Source: Pratylenchus scribneri (lineage: Eukaryota; Nematoda; Chromadorea; Rhabditida; Pratylenchidae). From it: 64,000 nt of DNA. Of this stretch, positions 1-13,500 are shown one piece after another (positions within the stretch are counted from its first letter, which is position 1; each line of letters opens with the position of its first letter). Where the stretch lies: positions 2,109,501-2,173,500 of the forward strand of contig JAQSEB010000022.1 of NCBI GenBank assembly GCA_030063045.1. Direction: 5' to 3'. The notes under the pieces are model-generated. The model did no database searches, had not been told where the DNA came from, and was given only the letters and a program-made list of their open reading frames with translations. The position numbers and the translations under genes are program-made.

Positions 1-1575
1 AGTCGGATTTGGCCACATTTTCTGACCTCAAAAATATCAATTTTTCGATGAACTACTCTCCTACTCGCTACTCCTAAGCTATTAATAAAAGCATCTATAA
101 AGCCTATTCCCATTTTTTCGTCTTCGTGTTTCTAGTTTCTAACAAAATCTTCGACGACCTACACCCACTTTCCTCCTTTAATTTCCGTTCTTTTCACACG
201 ATGAGATGTCCTTGCCCTTTTTGTGCCAATCTTATGTTCCATTCCAAAATTCCCACATTCCATCCTATTCAAGTGGGTGAAATAGGCTAACTAAGGAATC
301 TTGTGCCATGGCCAACCATGACGAGGGACCCACCAACCAATATTTGAAGCCCTACGGGGTATGGACTCTAACCCTGCCTCCTTCATATGTGCCTAAAATC
401 TACTTCGTATTTATTTTCTGTGAGCATTGGCCATGGCCCATGGCTCTACTATGAAGTACTTGAACTGGGATGGGAAATGTGAAAAATGAAAAAGGCTGAA
501 TGAAATTGAAAGAAATCATTCAATGGATTTTATTTCGAATTGGTTATTAGAAATTCAGTCAGTAAATACTGGCATAAATAAAGCTTAAACTTATATGTTT
601 TTATCTAAATAGTGAAAATTTCGTGATTGTATTGAATTAAGTGTAAAAAAGAAAGGAATACGTTAAAATGGAAAGATAGGAATTTTTTATTTTATTATAT
701 GGCTTTTCACTTGTGGAAATGCCAAAGTCTCTCGAGAACGAACAAAAATGTGGGAGGGTGAAATGGCATTCTATTTTAGGAATGCCCAATTTTCTTGAGT
801 TTTGTTCCTCGATGTTTCTTTGAAGGCTAACAAAAAGAGGAGATATGGTTAAAAGTAGTCCTTTCATTTCCCGAATGATGAAGATTGAAGAGTAGGCCAC
901 GAGTGTGGGAATGAGAATGGGAAGAAGATGTACAAAATAAGTAATGAATTCAGTAAGAAAGCCAATGTTCCTGCCGAGAATAGCCATGCCGAATTCCGAA
1001 AAAAAATGAAAATTGGCCAAATGAAAGGAAATAACGGCCAAAGGAACAACGAAAATGGAAGGGTAGGGAATTTTCTCAATGCACAAATGAAGGATGAAAA
1101 GTGGCAGCAACTGAGGAATAGATGAGGATTAGTGGCTATATCCCAAAGAATTCTAATGAAGTTGGAATCCAACAACCCTCGGAAATTGGATGACGTATTC
1201 AATTTGGATAGTGGCTGGATATGGTTTTGGTAAAATTAGTATTTTAAAATTAAAAAAGATTAATAAATGGGTGAGAAATTTACACCGTGGCCTTTTAGCA
1301 TTTTATATTAAGGATTGTTAAATTTGAGATGATTTTTAGTTTTCTCCATTCAATTTTATTTCTAATCTTTCACTGTTTGGATATTTCTAAGTTCAAAGGT
1401 CGAAAAATCCAATAGGAATGGGAGAATCTAAAAATGGTAACCTCTTTGTAATATTAAATAGGAAGAAATTAACCAAATTCATTGGAAAATGGCTCAATTC
1501 AAAAGATTATTTTAAGAAAAGAATATGCAAATTTAGAATGATGAAATATGCAAATTTCCCTCTCCCTTTAATTAC
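1..1575. other. No gene recognised at left edge
   Basis: I see no convincing exon here. Open frames on the minus strand around 640-1200 are rich in Phe, Leu and Ser, as expected from T-rich intron sequence read as protein, and lack splice sites that join the neighbouring exon in frame. The stretch probably belongs to an intron of the large minus-strand gene, whose last visible exon ends at 1576 with a GTAATT donor and so must continue to the left. Confidence 0.4.
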
Positions 1576-4500
1576 CATTTTGTTGCAAATCGCGCAAAGA
1601 TGTGGACGGTCTTCGTATTGGACCCATTCCAATGGAGCGTTTGGCGCTATTGTAATGAAGACGTTCGCCGGCGGGTGTGCCTGGGGAACCACCGGCAAAA
1701 CGGTTGCCTCCAGCAGCCGAACCAGCTGAAGAATGTCTGGACAGACTCTGAGATGGAAATTAAATATTACAATAATATTTATATTAATTTGATCATTCAT
1801 TATAGATAGTCAGTGCCAATAATGCCTAATAAAGGGCCTTTCCTATTCATCCTACTGTACTCCCAGTTGTTGCCCAATCACTTTTCTGTCATCCTATCAA
1901 TCAAATATTGCCCCAATCAGCCTTTTTAATCCCGCCCTTTTTCCTCTCCTAATATCTTTTACCCTTCACATTATTAACACATTTTCCGTACAATTATTAA
2001 AAAATAATTTAAAGTTGATTCGCCTATAATCCCTATATTCTATTTATTCGGCCACTGGGGCCTTGGCCCAGTTCTCGCCCCAAACAACTTTAGCATTGGA
2101 TTAGTACTAATAATTATTGCATTTTAAATCTTCTTACGGGATCCAGGGCGTCAGAATGTGAACGTTGGAGTTGGGCAGCGGCCGATGGAGGTCTACCGGC
2201 CAAAAGTGGATGTTGCAAAGGGGAGCCGGAAATGCCGCTTATGCGCCGAGCAGTGGCCGCTGTTTGGACCGCGGATTGGGCGTTCGGGAAGCTTTCTTCA
2301 ATATGATAAATGAGAATAAATGGAATTTCAATTTCCATTTTTTTCGGATATTCGACAGTTTTAAGGGTAAAATAGTAGAATTTGTGAATATTGTTTATTT
2401 TTTTTTTTGTATAACTGACCGCCAGCACTGGTGCTACTCTCGAATGAGTCGTGATGGGAGAAAGTGCCGGTGCGTTGGCGTCGAAGCGGATGATGAACAC
2501 CTCCGGCAACGAGGGATGAAGGATGTTGGTGGCGACTGAAACTGTGGCACCTGCCGATGGCCGGCCTCGATGATTGGCCCTGTGATTGGGAGGAGGAGGA
2601 GAAGTGGTAGTGGGAGGAAGAGGAGCAAAATGAATGTTGTTGCTGAAGAAGATGCCTCGAGAATGAACCTGAAAAATCGGGAGGATGAATTGTGGGTGGC
2701 AAAAAAGGTGGATGGAGGCACGAGAATGATTGACTCCATTTTTGGCTAAATAAAAGGGCCATTGATTTTGTCCAACTCAAATCCATTTTTATTGTGGCCA
2801 TCAAATTGATTATTCCAAGGATTTGGCCAAAGGATTTGGCCAAAAGAGAAATGCGGTAAAGAAATGAAAATGCGCGACAATTTGGAAGGAAAAACGTCCG
2901 GAAATGACAACAATGATGTTCACTCTTTTCCTTGCCGTTCATCCAAAATGTGGTGGTCAAATTGCATTTTTAAATGTTGCCCACATTATCCGCTCGATTA
3001 CGGAAATTTGAGTCAAAGTCGCGCCTTTTTACACAGGAACTTTTAACCCAATTCCCACGCAAAATTTGAGATTTTAAAAATGGAAAAAGGTCCATACAAA
3101 ATGCAAATTCCAGGATTCTATTGGAAAAAGGCGAATTTAAAAATATATTTTTGCTCGGACAAGGTGAGAAATGGCTTAAAAATTATGATGGAATGAACTT
3201 AGAAAATGACGGGAATTGAAGCGGAAATCCTTTTTAAAGAAAGGACCGGAATTGGGAGAAAATATGACTTTTCATTCATATGAGTTCACAATGAAGGGGG
3301 GGGGGGGGGAGAATGGATAATGAATCACGGGAAAATTGGAGGGAAAGAAAGCCAAAAGTTAGTGTGGTGGATGGGGCTGGTTGTGGAATTGTTCCTTTTG
3401 TTTTTGCCAAAAAATGTTGTCATTTTTTGGCCATATATTCTGGGAATTCTAAGGTAAAAGATGGGATGAGATAATTGAAAGGGATGAAATGGATGATGCC
3501 CCAGCATTTTGGCTATTATAATAAAGGGGAAAAAAGACACATTTTCACTAAATAAATATTTTCAATTGTTTTTGGCCTTCATATTTATTTTTTATTTGTT
3601 CAGCTAAATTGATGGACAATGCTAACTGATTTTTGACTGAGAAAATGAGTAAAACAGCACCAAAGAAATGGATGGTCTCGATCTCGATGGGGGAATTGGG
3701 TGGGCAGAATGGCCATAGCCCCGATTCCAATTTCCCCTCCTTCTCAGTTCTCATTATAATCCTCCCTAAGGAAATTGGAAAAATTGTGACGTGCAAAAAA
3801 GCAAATTAGAATTCCCAAAAGGACACGATCATCCGGTAGGCATGGAAAAAATTAATTCTGTCAAAAACGAGAATAATGAATTTTTTCCAAGAATATTTTG
3901 CAGTCAATTTTTGAAATAAATTTTAATATTTTCCTTCAATTTTTGAAATGTTGGACTTCATTCATAAATAATAATAATAACAATAAAAGTATGGACAAAT
4001 CAATGGTCTCGTCAATGGACGAAAAGCATAGATTGATGAGGACAAGCAAAATGCATCGAAGGCAGCGACAGACGGGATGGCGACAATGGGCTTTTTGGGG
4101 AGGACAGCCGTGGAAGCGGCTGGATGGAATTGGGTGAGGGTGGAAATGGAAATATTCATGTGATTTAAGGGATGGATGTAATCCAATGCACGGATGGATG
4201 GTTGCGCTTTTTTGGGTGAATTTATTTTGGAAGGAAACATCGCATTCTCGCCCCAACAATGTTCATTGGCCGTGAATTGGAAGGGGAACACGGAATTGGA
4301 GGAAAGAGGAGGGAGGAACCAAATTTTAGTAAAATGGATCGATCCTCTCCAAAATATATTCAAATACGATGATTTCGGTATTTGATAGAATGTGGAACAT
4401 TGACCTTTGATAAGAATTGAATGAAAATATGAAAAAAGGGAAAAATGAAAAGACCAAAATTCGGTGAATTAATAATGAAAAGAAAATTAGGAATTGGTTG

Positions 4501-7500
4501 TCATGCGGAGGACGACGAGTGGTGCCTTTTCCATTGGGAAATGATGGCTTATTTGGGCCATTTTGTGAAGGGGCATATGGATGGAAATGGACGGATGGAT
4601 GGCAAAAAGGCATTTGGGCCTAGACTGCTTCTGTGCTGGGCCAAATTCCCCCTGGGGGCATGGACCAAATCCCTCATTCCCCCAATGGATGGATGCTCAT
4701 TCAGAATGATGACCAAAAATTGTTTATGCGGGAAGCACAAAACCATTCAAAGTATTGAAAATGGAAGTGATTTTGGGGAAAAGCCGAATTTTCCTTTTAA
4801 TGGATGGGCCACAATCAAAGCAAATAGCAGAGGCCAAATATGATGGGGAAATGGAATGAGTCTGGCCGGACATTGGCCAAATAAAAACAAAAATTCTCCT
4901 TTCTTTTTGCCCTAATTTTCCCATCCTATTGCCCATTCATTCCATTACCCACCAAAATGTGCCCAGCGGTCATAAAAGTGGTGGAGAGGGAAATTTAATT
5001 TGGCCTTCCGAATAATCAGCCCACATTTTCGGGTGGAAAACGTCATGTGGTGGTCTAATCCAAAAATGGAGGAAAAAACAGTTATTTTAAGATTGAATTG
5101 TGTAAATTCTATTTTTGGTCCTAAATTCGAATATTTTTTAAAGGCCAGGGAACTATTTTGTTTGTTTCTTATCTGCAACTTTTACAGAATGAAAATGGAA
5201 AAGAATGGCGGAGTAAGGAAAGCGAAATGGAATGAATGCTTTCATTTGTCTTTTGTAGGCAGAATTTGGCTAATTGCTGTCTTCTACGGTCTGGCACTTT
5301 TTCTCGTCTATGGGGGAATGGCGAAGGCTATAATTGTAATGGACATTGAGGAGATGGGGGCAGGGAAATTGGAATTGGTTAAAGCTCGAAAATGTGGTAA
5401 AATGATTGGGATGGATGAATTGATTGAATAATTTGAAGAAAATGAAAATTTGATCTGCAGAAATGCTCAAAAATATATAGAAAAATTATCATATTCCAAA
5501 GGTTTTTTGTGAGGAAAAGTGGCTGAGAATGTGGGACAATGTCAATTGTCAAGTGGAAAAAATTGGACAATTCAAAATGGTCAAATATTCTCTCATCCAT
5601 CCATCCATTTAAAGTTGCTCATTCCCATTATGAATGTTCACTTCACTGTGCTCATGAATATTCATTCCATTACAAACAAACAATTGGATCCATCCATCCA
5701 TCCTTTTTTGCATAATTCTTCTAATTTTCCTCCAAATAATAGTAAATATTTATTTATTTTAATGGGAAAAGGAACAAATATTTTTTGTTTTTCCATTGTT
5801 CATTCAGGCGAATTATTCAAAAAAAGCCAAAAAGAAAAATGGCCTAAAAATAGAGATGGCCTAGGGGAACGTGGAAGGAAAGGGAGGAAAGTATTTTGAA
5901 CGAGGAGGGTAAATTTACTACATCCATAGATTGGCAATAAAATAAGGCCAAATTGGCCAGAGAAAATGAAAAGCGAGAAGGGAATCTAGGGAAGAGAAGA
6001 AAAAGGAAGGGAAGGCACACATTTTGGCCCAATTCTTTATGTCCCAATTTCTATGGCCAAGAATGAATATTCGGTTGTCTCTTTCCCTATTTTATTCTCC
6101 TCTCCCTCTCTTTTAAAGCCACAATAGTTTTGGCCTTTGGCCCCAAATCCATCCCCAAGTCAAAAGTGGTTTGACCCAGCTTTCTCGCCGCCAATTGATG
6201 AATGAATGTTCCTTCCTTCCTACCCCGCAAACTTGGCCATTCCATTCCATGGGTTCCATTCCATTCCATCCAATCAATCATTCCCAGCCTCGAGGCTTTT
6301 CCTCTTCCCATTCTCTGTTCCTTTTTTTGGAGTGAGGAATGCCGATTTGGATGGAAAAAATTTGGGGATTTCATAAATCTCCCTCCTTAAGTTAAAATTA
6401 AAATGAGCCTAAATAATTCATTCATGAATTAATGAATATAATTTTTAGTGGACCAAATGTTTAATAAATTTAAAATTTGCGGGGAAGAAGGATGCTCATT
6501 TTGTTGTAAGCATGGGGGAATTAGGGGAAATGGCCTTAAAAATATATTTTTGTGCTCCCGAATGAGTTATTGAGAAAGGGGAACGCAGGCAAATTAATGA
6601 GGGAACAAATTGGTGGGGGAAAATAATCAATTTTTGAGTTGGAAATGAAATTATTGGCGAAAATATTTGTTGGGAACATTGAGGTGAATGTGGCCAAGTG
6701 TATTTTTGGATGGACTGACCCGATCTGGACACATTTCGACTGGTGGATTGGCCAATCAACGGAATTGGAGAAGTGCAAAGCAGAGGAGGAGGAGTGGCCA
6801 ATGGGGAGGAAGAATTGGACGGACGAGAGGTGGACAGGCGGGAATGGGGCGATTGCCGAGAGTGGGGAAGGGGAGTGGTGCCTCGGGAACAGCACAAAGC
6901 AGGGGTGGTCATCAATTCGGACTCCTTTGAATAATGGAATATTGGGGCAAATTATTATTTGGGGCCAACCGAATCAGAGGGAGGCTGCTGGCCGGCGGCA
7001 CTGGCACTTCGAATCAAATTTGGCGAATGAGAACTTTGCGATCGAATTGGACGGCTGAGCAAGACGGGCGAGAGCAAAACAGTGGGCGAAGGGGAAACGC
7101 CCTCGCAGGTGGTCGACTGAAATTGTGGGAAAAAAAGATGATTATTTGCCATCTCTGCCACCAAATCATTCATTATTTTATTTTTTCCCATTTTTGCATA
7201 TTAATTTCGTCATTTTTGGTATTAATTTTTTGGACCTGCTGTTGGACATTTGTTGAGCAACAAGATGGACAATTACAATTTATGGGCGATGCCAAATTTG
7301 GCTGTTCATTTTGTTGCTTTTCCCCTTTTGTGGGAATTAATTGAAGCAAGCGAGGGGCCAATGCCCTTCCCAATTCCATTTGGGGCATTTTTGAAGGGAA
7401 TTTAGGAGGGAAATAAATCACCTTGAGGGGAAATCAGAGGCTTAACAAGATGAAATGAATGGAAATGGAATACGGTTAAGAAGGAAGGAAGAATATTATT

Positions 7501-10500
7501 TAATATTTGTGTAGAGAGGAAAGAGTAATTATTTACTAATTAATTATTCCATTTGAATGAACAAAATTACATCATTCAAAAATTCATTGAGATCAATTTA
7601 AATTTGGGGAACAATTTATTTAAATGATTTTTAATTGTTTCTTTTTTCTCGATTATTCATTTTTTACATTTTTTCCGATTTTTTGTCTGAAAAATCGTAA
7701 AAAAATCGAGAACGGCAATGGATGAGTCAAAAAAGGGTGAGGGCAAACCTTGATTTTGATAAAATGAATGTAATGAGCGGAAAATGGGAAGGAAAATGTA
7801 AAAATAGAGGGGCGGAATGGTGGATGCAAAAAATGGGAAGGAGAAGGGACCCAACATTATTTGAGACCGTTTTTGCCTTTGCCTAGCTGCCAATTAGCAG
7901 TGAATGTGAGCAATAAGCCTTTGTATAATTGTATAATATTTTAGATGAGAACAAATTAGTGTACATAAAATTAAGGAAAAGTGAGTCAAATTAATTGGAG
8001 GAATAATTATTTGAAAAGAATAAATTTTGGCATTAATTAATTAAATATATTTGGGAGGGTTGGATGGATTTTGTGCCCGGCCTTCCAAATTGAACCCAAA
8101 ATTGGCCTTCACAAATAGCGTGACTAGGGGATGGACTTTGAAAGGAGCATAGGTTTGGGGGTGGGGGATGATAAAATGCGTGTCGCCTTTCGCGCGGCCC
8201 AAAAATGATTCATATCCAAAAATATTGGGGGAAAATTTGCTCAAATCGAATATAATAAATGTGCAGAATGGATGGAGGGAGAAGGGTTGATAAATCAAAA
8301 TCAATGAAGGAATGGAAATTTATTATTCGAATCAAATGATTTTCGAGGGTTCCAATTAAATTAATGAGCTTATTGGAAAGAGGGCGGTAACGCATTTGGT
8401 GTAAATAAAAGGGAGAAATATTCTTATTTATTTTCCCATTCAAATCAATCATAAAATGCTTGAGGGCGGGGACACTTCTTGAAATGGAGGGAAAGGCACA
8501 ACAAATTGGCCTTTTACCAAAATTGCACTTTAATTTGGCCGCCGGCGGGACAAAATCGTTTAACTAATGACGCCGAATGAATGTTCGAAGGAAATGCGTC
8601 CAAACTATGAGGCAGACAGTGCAGATATAAACAAACTTTAGAGGAAAGAGGAATGGGCGATTAAAATGGTTAAAAACATTTTTGACGAAAAATGGAAACG
8701 ACGATTTGATAAGTCATCTTAAAAGAAAGTAATTTATTCTTGAAAATGATGACCATTTAGCTATATGGTGGGGGAATGGGAAGGAAATATTCTTGAGAAT
8801 GGCAAAAAAACGGCATTTGGCCAACTCAACCAAACATTGGCATTGGTGGCATTCCCTAGGGCATTTGGGGCACGAGGCATCATCATCGAGTTTGAAGGAA
8901 AATGGTTGGAAAAAAACAAAACATTTATTATATTTTGGTTATGAATTGAAAGGGCAATGAGTATTGAATACATTTTTTGGTTTCATTGAAATTGCATTTC
9001 ACCTGAATTTGAGGGCAGCACAATAAATAAGTTTACAAAAATTGGCACACAAAACCACAAAATCATGAAAAAGGGAAGAGGGAAAGTGGCATTTCTATGA
9101 AATTTTATGAAAATTCTTAGAAATTTCGGGAAAAGAGTCTGACAATTTTTATGGAGAAAATGTGGGAAATTGACCATAAAATATTGGAAAAATTAATTTT
9201 AAAATGAATAAAATTGAATGGTCGAAATGTGGATTTGAAGGTAAAATGGCCATTTATTGTGTTCTGGCCAAAAATGGAAGGAAATGATTTTGAAGGGAAA
9301 TTTGAGTGGAAAAAATGAAAATTGAATGTGAATTTTTGGAATATTTCTCACACAGTATCATTTTCAGAAAGGCAACAAAATAATCGATGAAAATGGACAA
9401 AGAATTGAATTGGGAATGGGAAGGGACCCAAAATGTCAAAAGTTTGGCCAGATAAACAAAAAAAGCATTGGCACAGCTTTGGATGAATTTAGTAAACAAA
9501 AAACATTTCTCCCATTCATCTGCTGCTGGAAAAAATTTTGCAAATTCAGAAAAGCAGCTGGAAATTTGCCTCATGGACCGAATAAAAAGGAAACCATCAA
9601 AATTGGTCCCAAAAATGGATGACGCATTTTGAAAGGAAGGAAGGATATGGGCCCATTGTGGGAGAATAGAATGGTTGAATTATTGGACAAATTTTAGGAA
9701 AATATTTGGGAATAGTCCTTTGGAATTTGGACAATGAAATGAATGGGAGGATAAGGGCAGCATATTACCTATAAAGTTTGAATGAATCCGTGGGAAATGA
9801 AGGAAAAATGCCCTTTTGATGGTTCATAAATGTATTAATTGATAAATTAATTGAAAAAATGGCCATAAATATTTACATATAATTCCGTTGTACATCGATG
9901 ATATTCATAAGAATTTATAGTTGACCAATAAATTATTTTATATTTCCCAAATTGAATTGCACTTTGCCAACATTACAAAATAATTAATATTTTCCCATTT
10001 ATTGTAAATGGACTCACAATGGCACTATGCGATCGTCTCTGCCGTTGGGGACTGCCAATTCCAAGGCAATGGAAACATTGACTCTTTTTGGATCGATGTT
10101 CCTCATCCAAATCCATTTCCTCTAATCCGTGATTATCCCCTTCCCCACCACCACCCAATTTGCGCAATTGCTGTTGGGCATAAATGAATTCAGCTTCATT
10201 TGTGGTTGGCGGTGTGTCCGCCTCCCCTTCCGAACAATAAGTGCTGGATCTGTTCAATTGAATATGAATTTAAAATATTTGGCCCTCCTCCCATCCATCC
10301 ACCTTGATCTTTGTGCCGCCGCGCAGCATTGGCCCTGATCCGGGCAAATTAATGGGGAAAAGAGTAAAGATTGGTAGGAAGTGTTCAGAGAAATGGAGGA
10401 ATTCTCGCTGAGTGTGGAGGCAAAGGAGCAGCGACGGGGAGGCGGCGAACATTCCCGCAATGGGCCAGCATCATCTGCCTCCAACACCCTTGGCACCTGC

Positions 10501-13500
10501 AAAAATGTATTACTATTTTATTTGCATTGGTTGGAAAATAATGTTGAATGCAATGATTAGACCACCGATTAAGTATTTTAAAGTAGTAATATAATATTCA
10601 TTTTTAGACTTTCCGTATTTTTGAATTCTCATTCAATGCCTCTCTCTTACAGCAAAGAAGTTTATATTTTAAAACATTATCAGTTTCATAAGACACTAAA
10701 ATTTCTTTGAAATCATTGAAAACTGACAATGCCAACAATGCAATAAGGCCTTGTGTATACTTAAAAACTTTCATGAAAGTTTTTAACTTTCATGAAAGTT
10801 TTTAAGTATACACATTACACACAAGGCCTAATAAGGGCCTTTCCTATTCATCCTACTGTACCCCCACTTCTTGCCCAATCACTCTGCTGTCACCCTATCA
10901 ATCAAATATTGCCCCAATCTGCCTCTTAAACCCGTCCTTTTTCATCTCCTAATGTTTTTTTACCCTTCACATTATTATAACATTTTTCCGTAGAATTAAT
11001 AAAGAATAATTTAAAGTTGAGTTATCCATTACCCCTATTCCGATCATTGGGCCACTGCGGCCTTAAACACAATTGTAAAACATTTTTTTGGCGAACATGT
11101 TAAAACACAATTGTAAAACATTTTCCGGAAAGGGAAAAAACAATTGTAAAACATTTTCCGGAAAGGGAAAAAACAATTGTAAAACATTTTCCGGAAAGGG
11201 AAAAAACAATTGTAAAACATTTTCCGGAAAGGGAAAAAACAATTGTAAAACATTTTCCGGAAAGGGAAAAACAATTGTAAAACATTTTTTGGCGAACATT
11301 TTAAACACAATTGTAAAACATTTTCCGGAAAGGGAAAAACAATTGTAAAACATTTTTTGGCGAACATTTTAAACACAATTGTAAAACATTTTCCGGAAAG
11401 GGAAAAACAATTGTAAAACATTTTTTGGCGAACATTTTAAACACAATTGTAAAACATTTTCCGGAAAGGGAAAAAACAATTGTAAAACATTTTCCGGAAA
11501 GGGAAAAAACAATTGTAAAACATTTTCCGGAAAGGGAAAAAACAATTGTAAAACATTTTCCGGAAAGGGAAAAAACAATTGTAAAACATTTTCCGGAAAG
11601 GGAAAAAACAATTGTAAAACATTTTCCGGAAAGGGAAAAAACAATTGTAAAACATTTTCCGGAAAGGGAAAAAACAATTGTAAAACATTTTCCGGAAAGG
11701 GAAAAAACAATTGTAAAACATTTTCCGGAAAGGGAAAAAACAATTGTAAAACATTTTCCGGAAAGGGAAAAAACAATTGTTAAACATTTTCCGGGAAGGG
11801 AAAATACAATTGTAAAACATTTTTTGGCGAACATTTTAAACACAATTGCAAAACATTTTTGTCGACATCTAAAACGCAATTATAAAGCATTTTTTTGGCG
11901 AACATTTTCCGGAAAGGAAAAAATTTAAGCAAATGAAAAGCAATCGAAAACAAACAATTCTAATTATTTCTAAATTGTACACTTAAAATAGAAATTTATG
12001 CAATTCCATTTTTCTACCATTATGAAAATGTTTTTATTCTCACCTCACCACCCTTAATCTATTTGGAATAGAATGCTTCCTGATCCCAGTACGCAAAACG
12101 GATATATTTTATCTATTAATATCCAAAGGAAATATCCTTAGCAATATTTTATTTGGGTTGAATGGATCACCTGAAGGAGGAGAGAATCCTCGATGGGCCG
12201 AAAGCAATGTTCATAGCCAGGCTGGGCCCAAAATGGGATTGGTGCCATTTCCTCATGCTCATCCGGCGATTGAAGTGCAAATTCTGGTGGACTTGGGGGA
12301 TCCAAAGAAATTTGGATAACAGCAAGACGTTCGGCAAAACGACGCATTCGAGGAGAGGATGAAGGGGGTGGTAGAGGATTTTGTTGGAGAAATGAAGAGG
12401 CTAAAATAGGGAAAATGTTTTGATGAACATTGGGACTAGACGAGAGCAATATTCGGCATTTGGTTGTCAAAATGTCACAAAAGTTTGGGTTTTTTAATTT
12501 TTTAAAAGGGATCATAATCAATGTCAATAATGCTTAAGGGCCTTTATTCGTCCTACTGTACCCCCACTTTTCTTGTCTAAACAATCTGTCACTCTATCAA
12601 TCAAATATCGCCTAAATCCATATTTATAAACCAGCCCTTTTTTCCTCCTCAATGGTTCTTTTTGGTGTTCACTTTATTATTGCTATATTTTCGCCCAATT
12701 AATAAATAATATTTAAATTTGATTCGCCTCTAATCCCTATCCCATTCTTTGGGCCATTGGGGCTCTTATTAGGCTGGGGGTGAGAGTCTAGGCCTAGCTC
12801 TCGCTCAAACAACTTTAGTAAAAAATAAAAGATAATTATCGAATACAGAATAGCCGAATATTGTCCCTTGAATTGAGACTAACCTGTTTCTGCTGATTGA
12901 TTGGGTTGGGCATTGGCCACGGTGTATTGAGATTTCCTGCGAGGTGCCGGAGGCCTTGGTGGTCTTTGGGGTGGTTGTTGATTGGATGGATGGGAGGAAT
13001 GAGCAACGGATGGCGAACATTTTCGCATTCCTTGCGCTGACAATTTTCGACTGCAATTTCCGCTGCTCATTTCGAATATTTTTAGTTTTCTATTTAAATT
13101 TTTGGTTAAAAAATGTCAAAAATTTGGATTTTGGCCAATTTAAATATTCCATTTGATGCACTTTTTGTTGGGACAATTATTTAGGTTTAATGAGGGAGAG
13201 GATTGGTTTTGAGTTTGACTGAGCAATTAGCCGCAAAAACATCCGCCGGAACGGATTGAATAGATAAGGGCAAATTTGCCTTTTAAAAAATATACAAAAA
13301 AAGAATAATTGCTATCAAAATGAATGGGAATGTGCCAATGAAATAAAAATACAAATTGATGGGAACATTGGGGGAAAATGTCGAAGATGAATGACGATGA
13401 ATACAAAAACAAAGGGAAAATTCAAATTCAACATCCAAAATAATGTTTTTGAGGAATGGAAACTGTCATCAACATTCGTTCATGTCCAATTGGCTTTGAA

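Noticed and set aside
864..1202. Hydrophobic minus-strand frame that could be a membrane protein exon
   Set aside because: The Phe/Leu bias is what T-rich intron gives, and no splice site joins it in phase to the exon at 1576-1747.
11044..11928. Several long open frames (60-190 codons) on both strands
   Set aside because: They lie entirely in minisatellite A and arise because its unit lacks stops; the peptides are simple unit repeats without start or splice context.
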